Part shown: positions 1-11,738 of the stretch, piece after piece | Layout of the letters: each line of letters begins with the position of its first letter | Numbering within the stretch: position 1 is the stretch's first letter | Origin: Epiperipatus broadwayi | Lineage: Eukaryota > Onychophora > Udeonychophora > Euonychophora > Peripatidae | Reading direction: 5' to 3' | Assembly: GCA_028023455.1 (NCBI GenBank) | Contig: JAQFVV010006703.1 | Coordinates: 32,501-96,500, forward strand | DNA length: 64,000 nucleotides | The notes under the pieces: model-generated | The model's database searches: none | Told to the model about the DNA's origin: nothing | Seen by the model: only the letters and a program-made list of their open reading frames with translations | Made by a program: the position numbers and the translations under genes

Positions 1-6
1 AGAATT

Positions 7-44
7 GAACTGGGGTGATGGAAAATCATCATCACTCCCAGTTC
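7..44. repeat. Short hairpin at left edge
   Basis: The arms GAACTGGGGTGATG and CATCACTCCCAGTTC are inverted complements with one bulge, separated by a short AT-rich loop. The arms are richer in GC than the surroundings. This could be the end of a foldback element that continues outside the window, or a chance hairpin. Confidence 0.45.
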
Positions 45-2374
45 ATTTAAAATGAAATATTTACATAAGTATATATAAGTATAAAATATTTAAGGGGAGC
101 ATGAGATCAAGAGATCTCCATGAGATCATTGATTTACTAAAGTGTATATAAGTAATGAGATATTTAATAATAAAATGAAATTAGAGAATCTCTGAGATCA
201 TTGAGAGAACAGCAAAGCAACTATAAATTTACCAGCATTATAAAGTAAAAGTAAGTATAATTCAAATAACATTCATTATCATTAATGGGAATAAACAAAT
301 TAGTACAATAAATCAGAATAAAATCAACAGTCCATCTTGTGGCTGAGCAATAAAAAATATAAATCAACAGTCAACCATGTGACTGGATTGGAAATGGGTC
401 TTCTGTAGACCAGGCTAACTATTGAGTTTTTGCCACCTTGGGCAATTATTTAAACATACCTTGAATGCACCAGCTTAGTGCTCATCCACTAAAATACCCA
501 ATAATCAGATATCAAAACAATAATGCTGGGACATTTAAAACATGCTGATAATCATCAATGCTTAAGCCACTTGTACTGGCCAACTATAAATATAACTCTT
601 AATTAAGGCTAAACTAAAATAAAAGATAGCGCATAGGCTTTAATGAGTATCATCTTTTGTGCTAACTAGGATGATGATTGATCATTTCTGGATGCCCCAA
701 AAGTACTAAGTACACATCCCCATTTATCCATGCACGAATCTAGCTCAGAGAACATAAGCTCTATTACTGTATGTGACCAAAAGATGATGGAATAGATTTT
801 AACAAATAAGTTTATTAATAACAAAAAAATTTAAGTTCTTATAAAAATAAAATTACACACATATAAACTTTCTGATTTTGATTACAATACAAAATTTCAA
901 ATAAACACATTGCAATTTACATAATTGCTATTCAAAATTCAAATTGTTACTTTGGTTTACATATATGATGCACACAGATGTGTGATTTATAATACACAAT
1001 TAATATTCATTAACAAAAAAATGATTATAATTTTCTAAATATATAAGTGTGTATGTATATACACATACTGAGGTTTACATCACATTTTTACTTAACAGCA
1101 ATAGTATTATATTTTTATTATTTAATTCTTTGGGAAATATGCTTAAATTTCTTACATATACATGTGTGTATAAACAAAACATAGATATAATTTAAAATGA
1201 GTTTGAATTTATAAGTTCTCCAAAGTATAGCCAATGTTTGACAGGTATTTGTTGATTAATTATTAATGTTTTTAAGTTAAATTATTGAATCATCAATTTT
1301 TTACTTTTTTTAAATATAAAATTTTTAAAATAATGTCCAAGAGGATTATTGTTCAAAAACATCTTTTTTGCCTTTAATGATCAATGAATTATTTTTGATT
1401 CTCAATTATCATTAAAGAAAAATTACTTTATATTCTTTTAAAATATATAAATTTTTAACCGATTTTAAAATAATATTGTTCTATATATGACTTTTTAAAT
1501 GAATTCTTTTAAAATAACTCACCAGCTGGACGCAGCATACGTGTAATTAATTTTTCAGTAAGCTGGAAGATTTTTCTTGGTGAGTTTGATTTTTAGTGTC
1601 TGTCATAATCAGGAAAAATGTAATTTATGTATAATGTTGGTTCATAGTTGGTCTCCTGTCTATGAACAACTGTTACAGGCAAGCAGCTGTCTTCTCCATG
1701 TTTAAGGCTATGAATTTCAGCACAAAGAAGTGGGTCATTTTCTCCATGTGAATTCAAATTCCTGTGAAGGAAATATTAGCAGCTCCTGAATCTACTGTAC
1801 TGCCTTCATCTATATCCATTCATGGTAGCTATTCTGCCAGTTCTATGGTCAGCTAAAACCAACTGCTGCAAACTTCAAGAAGCTGCAACAAAATATTATA
1901 AACAACTTTTCAGCTGACCCTTCATACAAAAAACTTATCTAGACTGGAGCTAATCTTGTTATAAGCCCTTTATAGAATCATCTAAGTTTATAACACCTTG
2001 ATTGAAAACAGAGTTTTTATTTTTAGCTCTCTAATCCCTTTGAAACATATACATGTTTTTACTTAGGAGATTTCTAATAGATAAAAAATTTGCTTAATTA
2101 ATTAAAAAATTTCAAAAATAAGTATGGTGTTTTTACATTTCAAAATTATAATTACAAATAATATTTATCTGATCTTTTTAAAATATTTAAGTTTACAATA
2201 AAATATTATTTTAGACCTAGAGTTATTTAACCCTTTACTGATCATTATTTTATTTTAGGAAATATAGAAAAATATCTACAAAAATTTATTCTATGTTCAT
2301 TTATACTTTTCCTTTATTTTATGTATATATTTATGCACACACACTATATTCGTGTATGTTATGTAAGCCAACTG

Positions 2375-2400
2375 GTTACAATATATATATATATTGTAAC
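2375..2400. repeat. TA-centred perfect palindrome
   Basis: A perfect 26 bp palindrome: GTTACAATA, then alternating TA, then TATTGTAAC. It belongs to a set of similar structures in this window that share the ACAATA...TATTGT frame around a TA core (also near 37.6, 48.1 and 61.4 kb, and less closely 59.8 kb). Confidence 0.8.
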
Positions 2401-3759
2401 GAGTTCCCCATTTACCTACGTTTCTTAATGTACTCGTCTCTACATGAGTATGAACATGTATATCTATATATGCATATAAACAAATATAAGTCCTATACAT
2501 ATATAATTTTCTTTGATATCATACACAGTATATTTATGGACATCTAACTAATGACTCCAAACACCAATCTCACCCATAGGTAAGAATTATAGTGGACAAT
2601 ATGGAAGTATGTAATAGGATGATAAAATGACCTGGCGTGCGGCTAGCTTTCTCAGAGTTGGTGGTAAAATTATCGGCAGTAGATCTAACCCTCTCTCTTT
2701 TTTTTTCCAAAAAAAAAAGTAACTCAAAACATAAACAAAAAAAACCATTCATCATTTTATACATATCTATTAGTAATAATATTTATGTATCTATCAAAAA
2801 AAATGTATTATTTACGTAAGTTAAATCATTATTTTTTTTTATTAATCAAAGATTTTTATCAGTTTTCCTTTTGTAGGTTTGCTCTTTTCTTTCTATACCA
2901 AAACTCCCCCCCCCCACACAAATATGCTATAATATGTATGTTGCAACAAAGATTTAATTATGGACTAATTTATATGCTAATAAATCCAGTAGGAAATAAT
3001 TTAAACTCTCTGTGCAAAAAGAAAAAGAAAATTCAAAGTTCACAATTTGGTCAAACATGTGGAGTAAGCTTACTAAGAGGTCACATATATATCAAATAAA
3101 AAAGGTACCTATGTTTTCCCTGGGTAATTGATTGGATTAACCTGGTGGAAGAGAAATCTTTCATCCTTGGATGATGAACAGGCTTTTTGAAGTTCGGATT
3201 CCATGGCTGAATTCTATTTATTTATTTAATCTTTTATACCTCTCATGATGATCCAACATTTACTTATTGAGGTGATTTTCCAGGCTTGACATCCCTTCTC
3301 TGATATTGGCAGCTGCTATACATTCAGGGTAAGGATTTTAACACCTTGCATGTTGAAGTTTCTACCCCAGCCTTATCATATTTTATCAATGTATAATGTT
3401 GATTTCTGGATTCTTGTTTCCGTATATAAGTCTAAAGTCTGCCTTCCTCCACTCCCAAACTTATACTCTAATTAATTATTTTTTTTAATAATCAAATTCA
3501 TAAAACTTATCTTTCTTTTCAAATCAGGAATTGCTGACTCTGCCCCTTCCTTGAATTCTTTGTTTTCATTCATTTTCCTTTTTCCATTTCCAATTAACAT
3601 TCCATATGCTTTTGTTGGAATGTACCACAAAAGCTTTTAACATATTTTTTTAATTAGTATTTAATTAAAACTTGACATTCCAAGGTTTTTTTATAAATCA
3701 ATTTCATTGTTCTGCAAATCACTGTCTTCCATCTTGACCTTTATAGTTCTTTATTTGAC

Positions 3760-3762
<3 letters not shown>

Positions 3763-3819
<57 letters not shown>
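3763..3819. repeat. (TA)n microsatellite
   Basis: An uninterrupted alternating TA tract of about 57 bp in AT-rich sequence. Confidence 0.95.
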
Positions 3820-3821
<2 letters not shown>

Positions 3822-4082
3822 AAAGTTTATCAAACAAAATGTTTTTATTTTTATTTTGTGAATTTTCATGTTTAATGATTCAAAACGCACTCATACATAT
3901 ACATAGCAATGTGTATAGCTGGGTTTGGCAAAAAAAAAGAGAGCCCATGTATACCCGCCCCATACCTCTCTTTTATGTGTTTTTTTTAAATTCAAATTAT
4001 GTAAATCTATAATTTAATATGACCACACAAATGACTGTTGATTATACATCAACTTGTAAATATTAATTTTGTTAGTAAAGTA

Positions 4083-4112
4083 ATATATATATATATATAT
4101 TTAATGCATTAG

Positions 4113-4200
<88 letters not shown>
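4083..4200. repeat. Compound (TA)n microsatellite
   Basis: Two TA tracts, 4,083-4,100 and about 4,115-4,200, separated by a 14 bp non-repeat spacer. The second has a single G interruption near 4,146. Confidence 0.95.
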
Positions 4201-4203
<3 letters not shown>

Positions 4204-7200
4204 GACCATCTGAATGGGCACAAGGGTTTAAGATATTTTGTATCTGCACTGAATAGTTATATTATATTAAAAAAATGAAATAGCCTTAGAATTTAAATTT
4301 TTTTTGCTGGAGATTGTTTAAAGCTTAGATATGGGTTGCTTATGCAGTTTATTGACCGCTTGATAGGTATTCATTATTATTAGTGTGGTTAATGAGGTAT
4401 TTAATGTAAGGAAGAAGGGTTGTTTATTAATGGAATTAATACATTTTGTCAGAAAGATGCAAAGTTATTTTATATTATTGTAATAATTAGTTGAATGGTT
4501 TCAAAATCCTTTATTCATTAATACTTATCATTTTGTCAACAATTAATAGCCATTTCAATTATATTTAGTTAAGATAGTTTAATATTTAGGTTGCAGTACA
4601 TGTGCATGCATATATGTCTGTATTATGTTTCATTTCATTTTCATCTTTAATAACAGCAAACAATAGTACATTCACAATAAAAACATTTAAATTACAGTAA
4701 TTATCTTAAATAATTTAACAAATATATATTTCTTTCCAATGATTAATAGATAGTTGAATCAATGGATTATTTTACAAATTAAATAAATTATTAATCATTT
4801 TTATTTAATAGTTAATTAATATTCATTTTTCTTTCAAGTTTGTAAAAGCTATTTATTTTATTATTATTTTTATCTTGATTTTAATTCTAAAAATCAAAGT
4901 GATTTTTTTTTTGAAAAGATTTTTTTGAATATGTAATTAGCTTAGCTAGAAGAGAAGCGTGGGAGTAACCTTGTGGAAGGAAATGAACTTTGCTAAAGAG
5001 AGCTATTTAACAAAGATCTCCAGTAGAAAATTTGCTTATTATGTAATGTAATTGTAGCCAAAAACAGTGGTTCATTATTGTGAAAGTAAAACCAGTTGCT
5101 GAAGTCAAATTGATTTTAGAAAAAGACTTTGGAGTAAAACTTTAAAAGGATCTTAAGAAATTTATTATGGGAAAAGTTAATTTTAGAATGCAGTTCTAAA
5201 TTTTAAAAGGTACACAGTTTACTTTACTCTCCTTGATTTAAACATTTTGAATTAACCTTTTCTATAACTATTGCTCTTTTAAAAATGTATGTTAATAACG
5301 TCCAGTCTACATTACTTCACTTAATTGTCATTTTAAATAAGAATAAATTGCATGAATATTATTGTTGTATCATTAACCAACATGTGTTTTTTAATATATC
5401 TGGAAAACGCATGCAGAACTATTTTACAGAATATATTTTAATTCTTCACTATTTTCCATGTTATGTTTTTTTGTGAGGATTAAACATAAAATTAAGGATA
5501 TGCATATTTTGATAAATCATGCCATGTTTAAATTCATCATAAAGAGATGACAGTATTTGTTTGTCTGGTATTTCTGGAAATAATACATATTTTAAATGAA
5601 GGAAATAAAATGTGAAATACTTCAAATTAAGTATTTGCTTAAATAGAATGGAAGGATAGAAATGTGGGTAATTTTTGTTCTCTTCTATAAAGATGGAAAA
5701 TAAATCAAAGTATTATTAATTGACGAATTACTAAGGAAACATGGTATCTTAATTGACAATATTTAAGAATAAACCAGGTGTATAATAAATTATAAAGTGT
5801 TAAATGCTATTCAAGAAACTACTAAAAATAATTATGTATTTAATTTAGAACTACAATGGAATAAGTGAGATAATTCCTGTCCAACAGTAGCTAAGAATTT
5901 ATTATATTCTCATCATAATAGAAGATAAATTGATTGCTTATGTATGATATAGTAACTTAAATAACTTTGTTATGAACATTGAAGATGCTGAGTCCTATTT
6001 AAGCATGATTATATTTGTTTGGTTATCCTACAGCAGTTTATTTTGATTTAAATTCAGTTTGGAATGTGTCCCATATTGTTTCATAAACCTGGAACCGAGC
6101 TTTGCAAGTGAACTTTTATTTTAAGTTACAAAACTAATAACCTTTGTTTTTTTATTTTTTTTATTGCTTGTCATAATTAATGTATATGATAGGTGGAGAG
6201 GCTTATTTATTATTATGTTTTTTTATAATTTGGGTTATTTTGACCTTCAAGACCATCTCTGAAGCGTATCCAAATGAGGAATACGCTGGTAAAAATTGAT
6301 TGTGTTCACGTAGGTCTTATTGTTCTTTTACGAAGGTAAAAGAAAGAAATATTTTTTTAAATATATTATTAGAGAGGTTTATATTTATTTTGCATACTTT
6401 ATTATCTCAAAATGAGAATTTTTTTTTTTTGAATCAACGAACGTATAATAGAAATAGTTTGCAAGATATGAAAGAAAGTTCATTCGTAATAATTATAAAT
6501 ATTAAATTTTAAAAGTAACCTAAAGTTTATTTTGAATTAAAAGTTATACCTTAATGCAATATTTAATTACCATGTTGCCTGCATAGTATGTAATTTAGCA
6601 TTAATTTTATATATTTTTGTTTGCGGGTGTGTGTTTGTTTTGCCCAATTATGACATTTGTTTGATAAAGTTCAGTTTGTGAATATTTTATGTATAAATTT
6701 CAGATGCTGTCGTATTCTACTGAGTTGAATGGATTGGTATGTTATCTGTATGTATTTACCTGCCAGCGTGTATTTATAATGTTCAATATTTAGAAAAGCT
6801 ATGAGAATAGAAAAAAATCTGATTTAGTTATAATGTCTGTAAGGATAAAAGATTTTGCTTATTTAGTCTATGTTAATAATTTTCCATGAGTAGAGCCTAG
6901 TTGATATTATATGCGTATGATTAAATGATAATTTGAAGTGATGTTTTCTTAGAGCCTGGTGATGAGGAAAAAGTCCCCACCAAAAATGTATTTAGAAGTA
7001 GATGAATTATTGTAGAAATGATCAGTAAGAGTTTATCTGCCCCTCATGTAAATTTCCCTTATAATGTATAGTATGTATAATCATGAAAATATAGCTATGT
7101 GCTAATTAATAGGTGGCCAGATAAATTGTTAGATTAATTCTTGATGTAGTATTAGTGTCTTAATTCATTGATGAATTACGACATTGTCCAAAATAAAATA

Positions 7201-8636
7201 ATTGTATAATATTTTCTTGATGAATAGAGAGTTTATAGAAAAGATTGTTTTATATTATTGCTGCTTGAACATGCACACACACACGCATAATATAAATAAT
7301 ATGATGTATATAAAGTATAGAATTATTGACATTAAAATGAGAAATAAATGTTTTTTGAAATACATTACATTCATTTAAATATAAAGTATAAAGTATTGAG
7401 ATTAAAACGGGAAATAAATATTTTAAAATACAGTGTATTTATTTAAATAAAGATTATAAATCATCAAATCATCAGAATAAACATGATTTTGTTGCTATGC
7501 ATAAAAGATATACGTAATTGAAAGTGATTATTTAGTCAATTAGAGAAAGTTGCTTTGTTGAGAGCCAAATATAATTAATTTGATTTATTTTGTTAATCAA
7601 GAGTAATATCCTCTCAAAAGTATTTTTTTTTTGTGCTAATAATATAACATGTTATTTATTTATTGTCATGTGGATGAAACATGTAGGCAAAGCATGTGTT
7701 CGAAGTCAGGATATTTAAGTTTTGTTGTTAATTTGCTTTGATAATAGGGATAATCCTAAACTGATGCTCAAAGTTTATTAGATAATTTAAAATCTGTAAG
7801 ACAAATAGTCCATTTGTAAATATCATGTTAAACCAAGTTTATTTTATTGTAATAAATGATTTCTTTTAGTTATTTAAAATCTTAAAAACTGTGTCTTGAG
7901 TTATTCTTGTGTACATTCGTGTTTCCATTTCCACATCTCCACATTTCATAAATCTATTACAAAATAGATATATTATTTTAGAGTTATAATATTAAATTTG
8001 CTAGTGTCTGACAATATTGTTTTTCTTAATCCAAACATTATAAAAGAACATTTGCCACTTGATAAACGTATTAGAAAGGTTACCAAGTCAGTATATTTAT
8101 TAGATGATGATATGAGATTAAAAATACTCTATCTCTGTTATTATCTTATTATTGAAACACAGTGAAATATTTTAGTCAATTTGTTTCATTACATTTTTAT
8201 CATACTTTAGAATTATAATTTATGGGCCAATGTATTATATTTAATTCAACTGTGTTTGTTAAAATTTTCTGAGATCTTATTGTTTATTTCTTGATTGGCA
8301 TTAAAGTAGATGTTTAGATTATGATATGCCAAGTCATAGAATTGTTTAAGAATATAATTATAGTAAGCTGATATATGTTATACTTGGATGAAGGAAGAAA
8401 TTAAGTTTAAAGTATATTTTAATAGACTGTACCAAATAAACATTATGATTCTTTATCATATAATTAATTAACAAAGAAATTTACATTAAATTAAATGTTT
8501 TGTAATATTTCTTCTTTTATTCATTTATTATCATATATCTTATGAACTGCATATAGCCTCCCACTAGGCTGAGCTGAACATAAACTTAAATATAGAGTCT
8601 CGGTAATAATTTTGTATTATATATTTTGTTATATTG
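4201..8636. other. AT-rich noncoding DNA, no gene seen
   Basis: Only short low-complexity open frames are present (for example 5,285-5,476 and 6,300-6,512) and none shows a recognisable family motif. The plus strand is visibly richer in T and G than in A and C. A short CA-type tract lies at about 7,272-7,284. I see no tRNA-like fold, no transposase motif and no clear terminal repeats. Confidence 0.55.
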
Positions 8637-8668
8637 TTCTATTTATTAATAGAACTGGCACCTGGGCA
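8637..8668 (+). repeat. Dispersed repeat end, copy 1
   Basis: A TTCTAT...ATAGAA inverted pair is followed directly by a TGGCACCTGGGCA block. The same arrangement recurs at 62,379-62,409 in the same orientation, with one base different in the last 18. A GC-rich 13-mer conserved in such AT-rich DNA suggests the end of a dispersed element rather than chance. Confidence 0.5.
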
Positions 8669-9917
8669 TTTCGTTCATGTAATGTATATGAGCGGTGTTG
8701 GGAGTGTAGGTTATAATATATATATATATATGTTTTAATAGTACGTTAAGTATACGAATACGTATTTGTCTAATTATCACAACAGGGTTTGATTATACCT
8801 GCCCTGATGCAATTTATATATATATATATGTCATATTATTATTACTATTTGTGGGATAAATAAAAAAAAAAGAAAGATGTGACTTAAAGAAGATTAATAA
8901 CATTTGGAAGAAGCTATTGGAAGAGAAAATAAATTTTAAAACTTCTCAACCAATATATGAGGAGAAAGAAAACAATAAAAACGATTTTAAATCTCACATG
9001 CATTCTTATTATAATTTGAGAAAGAGAACACTCTGAGGAAAGTACTTGATATTGTACAGAAACGTCAGCATTTAGCTTTTTAACTACATGGAATATCCCG
9101 CAAATAGTAATAATAATATGTCATCTTTTATCCGCAAAAATATTAGAATTAATATATATATATATAATTATACCTTACTAACTGGAAATATAATGATAGA
9201 AAAATAAGACTTGCTCAAATAAAATGATTATGCTAGGCTAAAATATATATAATCAATAGCAATGATATCCTATGATACTGTCTCCTATTAAACTAACTCT
9301 AACTGATTAATAAATAATAAATGGTTCAGTTATAGAAAATTAAATAAATAAAATATTAATAAATTATGAGACAATAAAGTGAAGCACAAGCAGTAAAGAA
9401 TTACATTGAGCCAATATCCCACACAATACAACTCCAATGGCATAAGAATACTATCCCCCCTATTATTTTAAATAATAATAAATCCAAGCATTCTTACGAC
9501 TTTAAAATAATAACAATCAATTTAATATAATGTTACTAAATAAATTCTAAACTCTTTATTAAAATAATATAACTATAATAATCTCAGATTCTTTAAAATA
9601 ACTCTAATCAATTTATAATTTTTAGTAGCTAAGTATGATAAGGGATTTTGTATTATCCTCAACTACACATAACAAATAATAATAACAACAATAATAAATA
9701 ATAATAATATTCTTCAAAGAATAATTATCAATCTTATCTATTGTTCAATATTATGATAACTATCAATGATAATAATAACAATAAATAATATAATATAATC
9801 TTTTCGTTCTCATGTGGCATCTTAAATAGAATATGTGGTATAATCTGATAATCCAAGAATATGTGACAACAAATAACGTTATAATTTTATGCAATAAATT
9901 ATATAATTAATCATGAC
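8669..9917. other. AT-rich noncoding DNA, no gene seen
   Basis: From about 9,100 on the plus strand becomes A-rich, with scattered AATAAT runs (for example near 9,690-9,790) leading into the (TAA)n block before the first LINE. No coding signature is seen. Confidence 0.55.

Positions 9918-9966
<49 letters not shown>
9918..9966. repeat. (TAA)n block before LINE copy A1
   Basis: About 16 units of AAT/TAA lie immediately upstream of the first base shared by LINE copies A1 and A2. Because A2 is also preceded by (TAA)n, which in that case is the tail of A1, this block may be a target array or the tail of an older lost copy. Confidence 0.9.
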
Positions 9967-9968
<2 letters not shown>

Positions 9969-10188
9969 GAATGCGCATGTGCGTGTATGCCTAAGTCATC
10001 AAGAATGAAGGTCTTATTAATAATCTTTTTTTTCCCATTTTCTAATCATTTTCACACTTAAAAACTGTGATATATATCTGTGACAAATAAAGACAGCGAT
10101 GGCTGATTACTGAACAGTTGTTTTCTAGCAAAAAGTAAGTAATACGGTCATTCATAACAAAAAATAAATTCTAACATCATAAACAAGC

Positions 10189-11199
10189 ATGGCGTCGTGT
10201 CAAGAAGCAAACGACGTAAATTGCACTCAAACAAACGGCGATAAAATGAAAACTGCGACTATCACAAAAACATATGCAAATGTAACAAAAATAAACCAGC
10301 AGCCTCACAGCATCGAAAGAAGTCCAGCATTAACACAGACAGCAAGATTTAGGAAGGTAAATCAAGCTGACATAAATAATTTAAACCTCATAGAAAACAA
10401 TAATAAAGAGCCCTCCCCAAGAATATGGAATCAAGATGAACTGCAAGAAATAAACGTTAATTTCAACAGCACCATCCCAAAAAAATTATTCGTAACTTTC
10501 CAAAAATTTTTTTCACCAAGATCATTAGTGTTAGCTGTCACCGATAGGAATTTAACACTCTATAAATTCCCCAGAGAGCTTCTTTATAAGGAGCTGACAG
10601 CAAAAGCATTGTGGGATACAGTCTCTAGTATTGGAGAGCATCCAAACTCGCGATACGTTGCAATTCAGTTTTTCGATGAACATCAGCGTGCAAGATTTCA
10701 AACTAAAGTAAAAACTTTAGGAAGCTACGCGCTAATAATAGTCGATCAAAGCTTGCAAAACTATTGTAACAGAATAATTAAAAACACTTACTTCGGATAT
10801 ACCATTCAGGATTTTCAAAAATTAATACAGTCATTTGGCAAAGCTATTTATATAAAACAAATCTACTTATCCGACACCCTCATCCCGGTATTCAGCAACA
10901 ACTTTCATTTCAAAATAAAGCTGAATGACAATGTAAACCCGGAGGATATTCCAACTCAAATAATTGACCAGAATGCAATACTGACCATTCACATAAAAGG
11001 ATTAAGGCCAAGATGTTTTGCGTGCGGTGAAACCGGACATTTAGCAATCGATTGCAACACCAAAATCAACCAGAAAAACCAACCGAGCTCTAAAGATCAA
11101 CCAACAGAAGCTCACCAACCGGAATCAAACAGTACAAAACAGACAACGAAAACAACTAATAAACAAGAAAAAATTAATAAAAAAACCACAGATCAATAG
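10189..11199 (+). CDS. LINE A1 ORF1 protein with CCHC zinc knuckle
   Basis: A 336-codon open frame encodes the nucleic-acid-binding ORF1 protein of the LINE, which would coat the element RNA to form the RNP. Residues 1-85 are polar and low in order. Residues about 90-265 form a mixed region that may contain an RRM-like fold (inferred only from the hydrophobic pattern, such as KLFVTFQKFF and SRYVAIQFFDEHQRARF). A single zinc knuckle has C276, C279, H284 and C289 in the C-x2-C-x4-H-x4-C spacing. The tail is rich in Asn, Gln, Lys and Thr. The ATG at 10,189 is chosen because copy A2 is alignable through the same point. The frame ends early at a TAG. A basic then acidic C-terminal part continues in another frame to 11,710. 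It is probably a slightly shortened ORF1. Confidence 0.75.
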   Translation: MASCQEANDVNCTQTNGDKMKTATITKTYANVTKINQQPHSIERSPALTQTARFRKVNQADINNLNLIENNNKEPSPRIWNQDELQEINVNFNSTIPKKLFVTFQKFFSPRSLVLAVTDRNLTLYKFPRELLYKELTAKALWDTVSSIGEHPNSRYVAIQFFDEHQRARFQTKVKTLGSYALIIVDQSLQNYCNRIIKNTYFGYTIQDFQKLIQSFGKAIYIKQIYLSDTLIPVFSNNFHFKIKLNDNVNPEDIPTQIIDQNAILTIHIKGLRPRCFACGETGHLAIDCNTKINQKNQPSSKDQPTEAHQPESNSTKQTTKTTNKQEKINKKTTDQ

Positions 11200-11710
11200 C
11201 AATTGAATAATAAAAAACTGCACACACATTGCCAGCACCTGAAATTCTGGATTTATCAACAAAATCAACCAATAGAATTCAAACCCCCACTGATAAAAAA
11301 ACAGAAAGTCAACAGCCTCAAGAGGCTCCAATGAAAAAAACAGCACAAATCTAAGTCAGCCTACCAAAGATACTGATGAAAGAATGATGATAATAGAACA
11401 AATAAACTCACACAGCAATAGTGATCAAGAAAAAATATATATAACACACCAAACACCCAATATTAAAAATAATACAACAATGGAAATTATGGAAGCTATC
11501 ACCCCAAATATGCCTCAAATCACCAAAGCTTACACAGAACAAAGAAGAAGAACAGGCCGCTCGCCAAAGAAAAATAGAGGGCCCAAAAAAATCAAAACAG
11601 AATCCAACCTTAGCCTTTCTGATCACAACAATACAACTACAGTGGAAACAGATGAAGATCTGGAAATGAAATATGAGAATGAATGGGAAGAAGCACCAGA
11701 TCAACCCTAA
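11200..11710 (+). pseudogene. C-terminal part of LINE A1 ORF1, frame-broken
   Basis: Downstream of the ORF1 stop the sequence stays codon-like for about 500 bp with stops and frame changes. The longest piece, 11,384-11,710, is 108 codons. It has a basic stretch (QRRRTGRSPKKNRGPKK) followed by an acidic end (EDLEMKYENEWEEAPDQP). It stops 28 bp before the ORF2 start codon. The same region is present in copy A2 up to the MITE. I infer that the original ORF1 ran through to about 11,710, roughly 500 codons, and was broken by a stop and indels. Confidence 0.6.
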
Positions 11711-11738
11711 TATTTAAATCTCAACTAAAAAACATATA

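Larger units (their letters stand above)
1..3755. other. AT-rich noncoding DNA, no gene seen
   Basis: All open frames here are short and biased toward Tyr, Ile, Phe and Lys, as expected from AT-rich filler. I find no domain, no convincing splice-bounded exon and no RNA gene. Small structures inside are listed separately: a hairpin at the left edge and a TA-centred palindrome near 2.4 kb. There is also a loose direct duplication near 330-390, where two copies of a phrase beginning AATCAACAGTC lie about 30 bp apart. Confidence 0.6.

Noticed and set aside
2570-2764. Minus-strand frame with RSTADNFTTNSEKASRTPG
   Set aside because: Slightly less AT-biased than the surroundings, but short, followed by homopolymers and without a known motif. 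A SINE fragment is possible but not supportable.
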